Made by a program: the position numbers and the translations under genes. The notes below the pieces were generated by a model that worked only from the letters and a program-made list of their open reading frames with translations, was not told the origin of the DNA and did no database searches. This document shows positions 17,872 to 26,862 of a stretch of 26,862 nt of DNA, piece by piece; the stretch's first letter is position 1, and each line of letters starts with the position of its first letter. The stretch comes from Chara braunii (lineage: Eukaryota; Streptophyta; Charophyceae; Charales; Characeae): assembly GCA_003427395.1 (NCBI GenBank), contig BFEA01000192.1, positions 148,703 to 175,564 of the forward strand, read 5' to 3'.

Positions 17872-18985
17872 GATCAGACAATACCCTAACCTAAGGGTAT
17901 GCCTGACCTGCCTAGGTAAAACAAGTGAAGTACGCACAACCGGGCTGCCCTAACCTAAGGGTATGCCCAACATAAACTATATACATAAAGCATATGACCA
18001 GACCGCCCTAACCTAAGGGTACGTCTGACTTCTGCTTAACTGACGACATGAAGCATAAGACTAGACTGCCCCAACCTAGGGGTGTGCTTAACCTACCTAG
18101 ACAACCATAAACGACAAATGGTTAGACCGCTCTAACCTAAGGGTACGTCCAACCCACAGAACATCAACGACAAGAGCATATCACTAGGCCGCCCCAACCT
18201 AGGGGTACGCCTAGTTAGCCTATACGATTTAAGTTACATAAGGCAATGCGATCAAACCGTCCTAACCCGGTCTGCCTGAACAAGTACAACAACGTATGGC
18301 TAGGCCGTCCTAACCTAAGGGTACGCTTAGCCGTCGTAACAATAATTTAAGTAACCGTGAATACTTGCACAAACTCTATGATTTTCTTTCTTCTTAGGCA
18401 GATAGTCAGACCTACCCAACCTAGGGAGACATCCAACTCTGCCGTTTGTTTAGAAGGGAAAATAAAAGAAGATTTATATTAACTCTATGCCTCTTTTGTT
18501 ATCACGAGCATATGACTGAGCCGCCCTAACCTAAGGGTACGCTCAGCCTGCCCGAGTTACCTTCATTGTACTCTTCATTCACTTCTCTTCTCTTTTTGTT
18601 CTACCTGACTTACTGATTGGCTTTCCCAACCTAGGGTGCCCGGTCTGTCAGAAGGTATAAGTTCAATAATATATATCAAATTTTATACTCTGGTTACCCA
18701 TTTGGTTCATGGTATATGGTTACGCCGCCCTAACCTAATGGAACGCTTAGTCTCATGCCTTTGTTCCCCTCGAAAGAAAACACTCCTCAAGCCCATCAAA
18801 AGAAACACCAGGAATCCGAGCCTTCCCAACCTAGGGCGTCATCCTCCTATTCAGAAACCCCAAAGAAAACAACGACTGGTCCGTTCAATCTAGGATAGGC
18901 CCAGCCCTCAAAGTTCATACAGTCAGCCTAGCAAACATAAATAAACATAGCACTGAGCCCACACCAACCTAGGGGAGCTCAGCCT
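17872..18985. repeat. Dispersed-tandem array of about 15 hairpin motifs (AACCTA loop)
   Basis: A motif close to CCGCCCTAACCTAAGGGTAC recurs with its AACCTA core at 17888, 17952, 18010, 18073, 18134, 18196, 18312, 18418, 18528, 18628, 18732, 18828 and 18966. Degenerate copies are at 18264 and 18887. CCCT or CCCC left of the core pairs with AGGG or GGGG on the right. Beyond a short asymmetric internal loop an outer stem forms whose sequence differs between copies: CAGAC/GTCTG (18010 copy), ACTAGGC/GCCTAGT (18196), GGCTAGGC/GCTTAGCC (18312), CTGAGC/GCTCAG (18528 and 18966). Spacing is about 58-68 bp in the first half and about 96-110 bp for most of the second. Sequence between motifs is not conserved. 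Confidence 0.88.
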
Positions 18986-19262
18986 TGGGTTGACCCTGTC
19001 AAAGCACGCATAACACCTTCCTCCCGCCTTCCCCCAATTCATTCTGTCTGAATTTGCTCAAAGAGTATCTGATCTCTCACATACAATTGTTAATTTAATC
19101 TTTTCAAAAGCATGTCCTGACATACATAAAAAATAAAAAGTAATAACCTTTCATAATTATGTTCTCAGATACCCAAAGGATAACAGTTAGGGGAAGGGAC
19201 CACACATGTTAGACGAAAGTTATACCAGAGTGTTCCCTGTCTCCAGAACCCCGCCTGAGCTC
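18986..19262. other. No gene supported
   Basis: AT-rich sequence after the hairpin array, with no long frame, repeat or RNA gene recognised. Confidence 0.5.
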
Positions 19263-19350
19263 CGGCAGAGCTCCCGCAATTGGTGGGGCAAATCTCCCAC
19301 AGAGGCCTTGGCGCGGATTACGGGTTTCAATCCCGCCTGCCGCCTTCCTC
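19263..19350 (+). other. tRNA-like segment, possibly tRNA-derived SINE
   Basis: GAGCTCCCGCAATTGGTGGGGC resembles a D-arm in order and pairing (GCTC with GGGC-type partner). ACGGGTTTCAATCCCG about 45 bases later resembles a T-arm and a degenerate B box. The acceptor and anticodon stems do not close convincingly, so this is not called a tRNA gene. A tRNA-derived short interspersed element or chance similarity are both possible. Confidence 0.3.
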
Positions 19351-20608
19351 TCAGAACAAGACTAGACTTAGAGTAAGAAGGGCAGATGTAGGGGTTTCAG
19401 ACACTCGAGACACGAGAATGGGACTGACTAAACTGGCAAGAGAGGGCCTCGTTGCCTTGATTCGCCTGAGGGCCCTGCAATGATGGCCAATAACGCATAG
19501 AGAGATCGATCCAACCACGGCCGAAATGCGGAGTAACAGTCCCCTGATGGCCCTCCAAACTACAGCAGTGGTGCACAATGAGGACCAAAGTCCCTTCACA
19601 GCAACAATGCCCGAACAGTGCCTTGTGTAGCAGCAGCACTTGGTATCGTGGCGTTGTAACTCCAACCCCCAGCGTGGCACACCACGCGCCGCGGTGCACA
19701 GCGTAATAGCAGTTCTTCAAATGTACAACAACTCACAGTCTATGTGCTGTGGCAGTCAAGGCAGAACGACAATGCACAGTATTTCATGGCGAAGTACAAC
19801 AGCGTAACACAACAATTTTATCTGCCTTAACTGCAGCAGCAACCAATCAAGCCTCAAGGTCTAGTGATCGCAGTCCATTGCCGTTAGCCATGACTGCAAC
19901 GACAGACTTACACTAGCACAACAGTGGCAGAAACCTGGACCAACAAGAACTTTGGTCTTCAGCATCAACAGCATTACTCCGAGGGTGGTATCAGTAGGTC
20001 AGGTCAACCACTCTTCAAAATGAAGTAAGTCAGTAGCCGCCCTGATCCATGGAAGACGGCAGCATACACAGCAGCTGGTCGTGGCAACCCAACAGCAGTA
20101 TGGTGTTGGGACCGCTAGGAATATAAAAAAAAAAGGACACAGTTGAAGTCGCGTGCCCGTAACTCTTAACTGAGTAGTCCAACTCCAATGGAGTGCCGAA
20201 ACTGCGTGCTTAATTATCAGCAAACTGACCCAAGCAGCAGTGCGTAATCGTCGTGTGCACTAATCAGAACAGAATGGCAATACTCAGCAACCTTCTTCGC
20301 AACTACAATGGTCCACAACAGCCTGTAGCTACGTGCAGCGTGGCACAGTACTGCACAACACCAAGGCCCGGTCTTTAGCAGCGGCCAAGCAGTGGCCCAA
20401 ACACAGCAGTGTTCAAGGCACAACTGCGATTGGACCGTTGTTGTATTTTGGACCTCCCTTCAGTTCCTACGGCACGCCCACACTCACTCCCCCTGATGCA
20501 CCTAACTGTTACTCTGGCCTGCGTTGGTCCGATCACCAGCATTCGATCTGGCGGAAGGCCACGCAGATGTTTTGCACGTGGCTCCACTATTCATAGCAGC
20601 TTGCAAGC
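19351..20608. other. CAG/ACA-biased non-coding region
   Basis: About 1.2 kb with frequent GCAGCA, ACAACA and GTGCAC words but no strict tandem repeat. Small frames occur on both strands with no recognisable domain. A run of ten A at about 20126-20135 is the only homopolymer. Origin unknown. Confidence 0.5.
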
Positions 20609-21650
20609 CAAGGATGAACCTCCCCCTAGATTATGCAAGGACGCAGACCCATCTTCACGGCTTGGTACGTATTGCGCCGCTGCCTGTTTCTTGCCCGTTT
20701 CCCTCTCCTTTCTCTCTCTCATAGGTGGATGCATGCGCCTCTCCCTCGACATCTAGCGCTGCTTGTGGCTTGACTCATTCGGCCAGCAAGGGGGCGACGG
20801 TTGATGACAATGGTATGAGCGTTCCGACGAGCAGCATCACGGTCACGACTAGTAGCTCAACCCCGACTGCAATGACCACGGTAGTAAGGCAACACGATCC
20901 GCAGCGTGTCGGCCACCATGAAGTCGTTTTGTGACGAGCACCACAGTCACGACTAGTGTGAACACGACACACATGATCAGCATGATCTCTTTCGATGTTG
21001 GGCACAGCCAAAGCCACGCTTGATAAAAAGTTCAAATTGAGAATGAACCTTTCTCTAATACGTAGTCAGATGCACGCGCATTGCTGCTCGTTGCTGGGCT
21101 CCGCAGCTTGATATCATAGCCCGACTTTCAGTTTCTCCCGCCTCGCCAAGTTTTGGTCCGCCTGGTAAGCACTTCCTTGCCTTTCTCTCTCTCTCCCACT
21201 TCTCCCATCTCACTACTCGGTTACCCTCCTCTACTTTTTCGGTTGCATTGTGCTTGCTCCGCTCGCTGTCGCGCCTTGTTTCAAGCAAAAGGAGGCTGAA
21301 TCTACCGCTAGATCATGGAAACATGTGCTTCTTTGCAACCATACGTGCAGAGAGACTGAGAGAGGCTACTTCAGTCGATAGGATGAGCAAGATTGGAATG
21401 AATTTCCTGCTAGAACAAGGGCGGATACACCGTCCGCACCGTTTGGCCTGTTTGGTAAGTGGTGCTTAGATTAGTCCGCAATTTGGCACCGTAGCTCAAC
21501 ATTCGGCTCATCCTGCATCGTCTGTTCGGTACTTCCCATGCCGCGGTGAGTTCCCTCTCTCATACCCCGCGCACCTGGTCGTCCATACGACCGGGTTCAG
21601 AGTGAATTTCTGCGCTAAACACAACCGGATACACGCGCTCTTTCCCCTGA
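20609..21650. repeat. Diverged modular repeat, about 5 partial units
   Basis: A core of the form (G)AATGAAYYTNCYNCTAGA recurs near 20612, 21041, 21291, 21396 and 21599, with a GGAYRCACNC-like block usually following. Downstream of several cores come TGGTAAG or TGGTACG and then a CTCTCTC tract (about 20715, 21185, 21550). Translated, the cores give similar short peptides (MNLPL, LNLPL, MNFLL, VNF). The phase is not kept and no long frame spans them. A short CACGACTAGT direct repeat is also seen at 20827 and 20935. Confidence 0.5.
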
Positions 21651-22280
21651 TCTCATTCACCTCTGTCATTCCTTCTTTCGATCCGCCTCCCACCATCTGC
21701 CTATTCTCCCTGTCTATCACTCCATCTCCTTCCTTCCCTCTTCGACACCGTCTCCTTCGTCCGCCATGGCCGCGCACCACCTTTCCTTTCAGCCTCTCCT
21801 TTTAACCATTCCCCCGTCATTCTAACAGCGCCATCACATTCGCTTGAGGTAAACAACCCAGATTAGCTCTTTCCCTCGCTCGATTTGATTACGAATCGAG
21901 CGAGATCTCGTCTTCTACTCCCACTATATCGTCTCCGACCTACACCTCCGCGCTACTTCATTTTCATATCACTTCGTTTCCACAACCTAACTTCACAGGC
22001 GAACTCGCCTTGTCAAAAGACCCTACTTTGTCTCTTCCTCCGCTCGATCTCAACAAGAACAGAGCGAGGTCTCAACTTACTTCTCCTATCCTACTTCTCA
22101 ACGGTTAAATTTTTGCGCTGGTCGCGGCTCGCGCAACGTTCTTTTAAGATTCCAACATTCTCCTAGCTCGCACTTCCAAGCGAGATTATTAGTTTATATT
22201 GACTAACCATCTAGCTAGCCTAAGGCGTGCCCTCTAGACGCATGCCCACACACTCTCTAATCCAATCAAAAATGCGAGTG
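21651..22280. other. Pyrimidine-rich sequence with GCGAG hairpins
   Basis: TCGCTCGATT (21876-21885) pairs perfectly with AATCGAGCGA (21894-21903) across 8 nt. Weaker relatives occur at about 22041-22068 (CGCTC/GAGCG) and about 22168-22185 (CTCGC/GCGAG). No convincing coding frame is seen. Confidence 0.5.
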
Positions 22281-23030
22281 TCACTCCCAACCTCTGGGAG
22301 TCGGTTGTGGTCATTCAGAAATGGGACATTCTCTCAGATATTGCTGGAGACGCATCTTCTGTGAGATGCAAAAGTACGCCTAAATACCCTTGTAAGGGTG
22401 TTCGGGCCGACGGTTTTTCGGACCCTATTAAGCGACGCCCCCGTCGCGTCCGACAATCAAAACTACAAATTCAACAAAATGACATTTGCTGACGAGGAAG
22501 TAACCAATCCGATTCACCGGCCCGATTTCGTTCGAGGTATCATCTCAACATGATCACGTCACGGTGTTCCACTGCCAGGGTTTTAACCTGGGCCTCCCAC
22601 GTCCTGACCTCGGATTTAGGGGATACTGCATTCCGTACTACAACATACTACCCGCTCCCAGGTAGTAGGTTGATAGTCCTCTCCCTTCGCCGTAGACATC
22701 TGCCAGTTCATCGTTGGATGTCCTATTTAGTCATCGTCCCACGTACGGGGTCGTAACTTAGGACGCGGGCCCTAACCGATACCTCTTTCGATTCCGGGGC
22801 ACCTTTAGTCCCCAAATGGTAATGCTTACCATCTCAAATATCCAATTGCAATGAATGCCCATCTTGGAGTCTAACACAGGTGGCTTCAGGTTTCCATCTT
22901 GGCCCACCATGGAACGGTCGATCACGCCGAATCCACGGCCCACCGCGTTTTTATGTAGCGATGGTGCCCTCATTGGTTATGCAACGATAAGCAATTCTCC
23001 CTACCTGGGAACCCGAAAGGGTTCCGACTC
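22281..23030. other. Hairpin-dense region, unknown
   Basis: Six perfect stems of 6-7 bp with short loops lie in about 745 bp: 22283-22301 (ACTCCCA/TGGGAGT), 22352-22369 (GCATCT/AGATGC), 22432-22447 (GCGACG/CGTCGC), 22646-22667 (TACTACC/GGTAGTA), 22816-22832 (ATGGTAA/TTACCAT) and 23008-23025 (GGAACCC-GAAA-GGGTTCC). The last has a GNRA tetraloop. A 5-bp stem is at 22386-22399. No rRNA, intron or other known RNA was recognised on either strand, and no long frame is present. Confidence 0.45.
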
Positions 23031-24399
23031 TTGACTTAATCGACCCCAATGACTTTCCCTCTAGCTAAGCTTCTCCGGGCGACCGACCCTTCAAGACTTA
23101 ACTTTTGGTGAGCCATGGTCCCGCTGCCAGGTTGTGCCAGTCAGCGGCCCTCGCTGGGAGTTAGGTTCTACAGTTTCAGCGATGCTAAGTATAGCCCCTT
23201 AGCTTGGTCTCACAAAATATGTCCCTTAGACCGACTTCATTGTGGTCTGGCATTCTCTCTCAAAAGCTTTCAGCATAACCAAAGGATCACGTACCAACTG
23301 CCCACGGGACTACGTGCAGGGATATGGCCTTTCTTAACATTCCAACAAAATACTCAATAAACCCACAAGGTCGCGCCTCCCTTACTTTGATCAGGGCAGG
23401 TAAGGTCACACGTCTTAGGGACATCTCCCAAATGCTTTCCAGAATTCCATTACAATTGCCAGAAGTTTTCCATCCATAATTTTTACAAAATTTTTGGCCT
23501 TTCCTCGTCAGACTTACATACACATAAAAACTTCTCATCGTTATAGCATCTCATCGGAGTGCTCTTCCACAATTTCACTTTCACATAAGAAAAACCCAAC
23601 CAGCCATTGAGTTTTCTTCTTTCGACTTTTTAAATTACACAAAAGACACAACTTTAGCTATGGACTTCTCATTTATCATCGCTCATGCCTTTACAGATTA
23701 CGACATAAGTTTTTCTCTCAGACAGACGTGAGGTGCACTTTCTTTCACTGTACTTATGACTTCGTCTGCCATTGTGACAGGTATGCCTAAGTACAAAGGA
23801 AGATGGTGCAGATCAGGTCATTTCAAAACCTTTACTTCATCACAACAATCATTCATATGGGCAGGTCCACAACCATAGAGTGAGTGTGACACACCACACA
23901 AAAAAAAAGATGTATGAGACCCACACATGTACATAGAATGTGGGGCCTTGCGATAAGCAAAGGCTCATGTCCATATCGAAAGCTCAAAGTATCGTACAAA
24001 GGGTCACAGTATCCAACAAAGAATCAAAATACCCAAACGAAAAGTCAAAGTAAAAAGTCAAGGTAAAAAGAAATCAAGATCTCACACTGCTCTGAACGAG
24101 AAAGAATCATAAACCCACACAAGAGCACTATCTAAGAACATTCCACACCACACTAAAGAAAAACGAAAAAGGTAAAGTAATCAGAGTCACACTCAATGTT
24201 ACCCTATGTACAACTAATCCAGAAAGTCTATGATACGAAGGTAAACATCTCAAATTTAACTCTAGTTACTGATGTACATGGGTGTGATCCAATCCTCCAT
24301 GTGTCCTCATATATACAATAATCCATCAATTACTAAATCAGAAATGTTTTATACATGCTAGCTATAGATCTTTCCGGACCCTATCAATGAACCCTACGC
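23031..24399. other. No gene supported
   Basis: Becomes A/T-rich from about 23,500. Short AAAGTCAAAGTAAAAAG-type direct repeats lie at about 23,995-24,075. This lies downstream of the gag-like gene on its strand, where pol would be expected, but no protease, reverse transcriptase or integrase motif was found. Confidence 0.6.
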
Positions 24400-26239
24400 C
24401 TAATCACTCATGACCATCTGCAGCTGCCTATACAACTGCGCCCTTACCCCATCACGAGTCCTAAGAACTGGGTTCCCATCCCTATCCCTCCACCTCCCGG
24501 ATGAATCTCTGGTACTAACCAAACCATCTCCCTCATCTTTGAGGCTCTTGGGGCAGTCGTAAGATCGACGTCTGCCCTTCTTGCAGTAGAAGCACTTGCT
24601 AGTCTGCTTTTGCGACACCTTGTCCCCTCCCTGCGAGGGTACAGATGAGGGGGCAGTCGTGGCCCCACTTGTGACCTCCTGTTGGGGAGCCTCTTAAGGA
24701 GTAGGACAGGCCGCTCTGTCGTCTGTCTGCGTCACCTGCTCATCTCCTCGTGCCTCTGGCTCCGAAGCAGTAGCCCAAGATCCCAATGCCTCCTCCAGTC
24801 CTGTAACAAGAGGCATACCCTGAGGTGTGGTCGACTCCTGACACTCCTCCAAATTTTCTCCCTCAGCCATGACTTGCCCTCCAGTCTCCTGAGCTTCCTC
24901 CACCCTTGTAACTTCTCCCTGAGTGATAGGCGGAGCGCCTTCATCTCCAGTGGCCTCTACTTGCTGCGTGCACCTGCTCAAGTGCCAAGATAGAGGGCAT
25001 TTGCCATTCAAATTCATTGCCCTCTGCCTCCTTTCTTGTGGGTATCTCCTCAGGCTGCAACATCTCCTTGTCTAGCAAGGGGATCTCCTCACCCTTCTGC
25101 TGACCTGCCCCCTCTTCTTCCTTCTGGCACTTGAAGGCTTCTTCTGCGGGCTGTCCCCTTATCTCAAACGCCTGAACCTCTGTCCAGTCCACCACTGCAG
25201 TGGGAGCCTGCTGTGCACACCTGGCCTCCAGGTCCTTAATCCTCTTCTCCCACTCTGCTTCTTTCGCCTGAAAAGAAGTCTGTTGCACCTGCAAGTAGGC
25301 CCTCAGAACGTCATTGACCTTGTTGAGGGTCTGGTTGACCTGTCTGATGGCCTCGTTGCCTGCCCAAAGCTCAGTCATTTCTGCCTTTATTGCTTCTGTT
25401 TCCTGGCTTGGCTTTTCCAGCTCCTTCTTCAGGGTGTCTACCTCTCTCTCCCAGTCCATCCTCTGTGCCACCTTCGTCAGTCTTTCCCCAACCTTCTCAT
25501 CTGAGGCCTTGGCTGCCACAAAGCCCTCCTTCATAAGGCCCTTCAGGCTAAGCAAGTCTGTGGAGACCAACTTAACCCCCATCTCCTGGTGATGCTCTCT
25601 AGGTCCCCCTGCAACCTCCAACAACTTGTCAAAGGTCTCCCAAGCCTTCGAAAGCAGGGGAGGATCCTCCTCTTGAATGCAGACTCTCTTCCCCTTTCCG
25701 TTCCTCAATTCCACAGGATGCTCTCCTTGCTTGATCTTTTCATGCATTTCTGCAAGGTTTTTCAACCTAAGTTGAATTTTGATCTCCTTCTCCCTTGCAG
25801 CTATCTCCTTTCTGTCATGTTCCTTCTCCATTGCAGCCTGATCCTTACTCTGCTCTTGTCCTTGTGGCTCATGAGGCAGCTCTTGCTCCACGCCTGACAT
25901 AAGGCAGTCCTAAGCAGGCTGAGGGGGTGCATCTGATCCACCTGGTGCCCCTCTCTTCTGACTCCTCTCTGCAGTCTGCCTCTCTGTCTGATGTGCCCTG
26001 TCAACATTCTGCTCCTCTCTCCTCTGAACCCTCTCAGCATGCTGCTCCTCTCCTCTCTCTTGCCTGTGGGATTTGTGCTCTCTCCTCTGTCCATCCCTCT
26101 GAGTGCCTGAGGTCATGCCCTGCTCAAAAGTCCTCCACTCTGTAACCTGTGGCTCCTTCCTCTTCTTCTCCATACTCCTTCTCTCCTCAGCCAGACGTGC
26201 TGGAGTATAGTAGTTCCAAAGTAATTTCTTGCAATGGCC
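24400..26239 (-). pseudogene. Second gag-like coding region, broken
   Basis: Minus-strand protein-like sequence runs about 610 codons. The N-terminal part (ATG 26171-26173, frame open from 26239 with YYTPARLAEERR) is rich in Arg, Glu and Gln. A 319-codon part (24941-25900) is mostly charged helix with heptad-like spacing, probably coiled coil. The C-terminal part (24400-24618) holds a CX2C...C zinc-knuckle pattern (about 24551-24594) with Arg where His is expected. RDGNPV...RDGVRAQLYRQL follows, in the same place as a similar GPRGERV segment after the knuckle in the other Gag (10820-12040). Breaks: TAG at 25910 in frame, a frame change in 24941-25017, and TAA at 24694 in frame. A retroelement Gag relic is the best reading; no pol follows. 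Confidence 0.65.
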
Positions 26240-26328
26240 CTAGCTTGTGGCAGGCTCCACAATAGATCTGACGAAGGATCTGAGGTGCCGCCTCACAAAC
26301 AGGAGAAAGCCTCCCACTCTCTAGCACC

Positions 26329-26460
26329 GGTCTTCAAAGTTCCTATTTGAGAGTTGCTACTACCACCAAGATATGCAGCGGGACCTGCGTCACCTGGGAT
26401 CACGCTGCAAGGGCTGCGGGCCCCGCACCCCTCTACTCTTCACGACAGCCGAACATAGGC
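26329..26460 (-). pseudogene. Large-subunit (25S/28S) rRNA fragment
   Basis: On the minus strand the bases around 26351-26379 match the conserved LSU rRNA segment CTTGGTGGTAGTAGCAA, followed by CAAAT and GAACTTTGAAGAC (26331-26346). The stretch upstream (about 26380-26460) keeps recognisable blocks such as CGGCTGTCG, GAGTAGAGGGGTGCGG and CCGCTGCA in rRNA order. The rest of LSU rRNA is missing on both sides, and differences such as CTCT in the loop mark it as a relic. It ends about 90 bases before the gag-like frame on the same strand. Confidence 0.75.
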
Positions 26461-26862
26461 CACACACCCGGCATCATGGGACCAGCAAAGTACCAATCCG
26501 CCACTGCTGCAGGCACATAGGGCCTTGTCCCATCTGAAAAGGCACAGCAGGGCGACCCGAACCATGCTCAAAGCCTCGAATTTGGTCTGTCCTAAATCTG
26601 CATATTTTGCAGATTTGGAGTCGCAGTGTAAGCATTCCCGGTGGGACCAGAGAGATGCTGAACTGTGCCAGGGCAGAGTGGCCCAGGGCGCAGCGGTAGC
26701 TAGCTAGCCACATGGAACCCCTCCCCATTCTGCTGTTTTATTTTTTTTTAATTTTTTTTTAATTTTATTTTTTTGATGTTTACTTATTTGAGTTACCCCT
26801 TTGGTTTCAGGTTGGGATGCGGCCCAGGCGTGGGTTTCGAGGCTGGCAGAGGTACCAGTAGG
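26461..26862. other. Right end: no gene; T/A-rich tract at 26736-26775
   Basis: Small opposing frames near 26474-26728 have no recognisable features. TTTTATTTTTTTTTAA-type sequence at about 26736-26775 is an A-rich run on the minus strand. It lies upstream, not downstream, of the minus-strand features, so it is unlikely to be their poly(A) tail. Confidence 0.5.

Noticed and set aside
17872-18985. Telomeric repeats (CCCTAA resemblance)
   Set aside because: CCCTAA occurs once per motif inside a hairpin, never in tandem, and the flanks vary.
17872-18985. CRISPR array
   Set aside because: Spacing is irregular, the repeats vary in the arms, the setting is eukaryotic transposon DNA, and no cas gene is present.
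22281-23030. rRNA or self-splicing intron
   Set aside because: Despite many hairpins, no conserved rRNA or intron core motif was recognised on either strand.
26736-26775. Poly(A) tail of a minus-strand retroposed copy
   Set aside because: The A-rich run lies upstream of the minus-strand features, the wrong side for a tail.

Overview
This window looks like transposon-dominated DNA from a large eukaryotic nuclear genome. No host gene, operon, bacterial signal or CRISPR array could be supported. Its core is a decayed Ty3/gypsy-type LTR retrotransposon on the minus strand, about 4,990 to 12,900. The protein style suggests a streptophyte, perhaps a charophyte alga such as Chara: a Gag with one zinc knuckle, an aspartic protease ending in an ILGRPW-type motif, a YIDD reverse transcriptase, and a long acidic tail after the integrase. 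The taxon is an inference from remembered family resemblance, not a search result.

Layout. Positions 1-3,440 are non-coding: an AT-rich stretch with a diverged ~192-bp duplication, a GC-rich perfect inverted repeat, pyrimidine tracts, and minisatellites of 26, 35 and 62 bp. Two copies of a short pre-polypurine-tract module at about 2,218 and 3,404 each mark a possible 3' LTR start of a minus-strand element. Positions 3,440-4,990 hold a 38-bp tandem array whose units contain a dyad. From 4,990 up to 12,900, read leftward on the minus strand, come Gag, protease, reverse transcriptase, RNase H, integrase and tail. In-frame stops and frameshifts run throughout, so the copy cannot move on its own. 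Upstream of its Gag, on the same strand, is an unrecognised open frame at 13,684-14,541 that is still intact.

Positions 14,800-16,650 are CpG-rich and carry a diverged duplication about 533 bp apart. Positions 17,280-17,480 carry three copies of an AATTTCGGC motif. Positions 17,872-18,985 hold about fifteen copies of a hairpin with a nearly constant AACCTA loop. The arm sequences differ between copies while pairing is kept, which makes this the most unusual structure in the window. Positions 19,000-24,390 are mostly unassigned: a weak tRNA-like segment, diverged modular repeats at 20.6-21.65 kb, and a hairpin-dense stretch at 22.28-23.03 kb.

At the right end, 24,400-26,239 (minus) is a second gag-like coding region. 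It has a basic N-terminus, a coiled-coil middle and a zinc knuckle lacking its histidine, and it is broken by two stops and a frameshift. No pol follows it. Just upstream of it (26,329-26,460) is a fragment that clearly resembles large-subunit rRNA.

All readings were made by eye from the sequence. Boundaries of repeats, LTRs and decayed domains are approximate.
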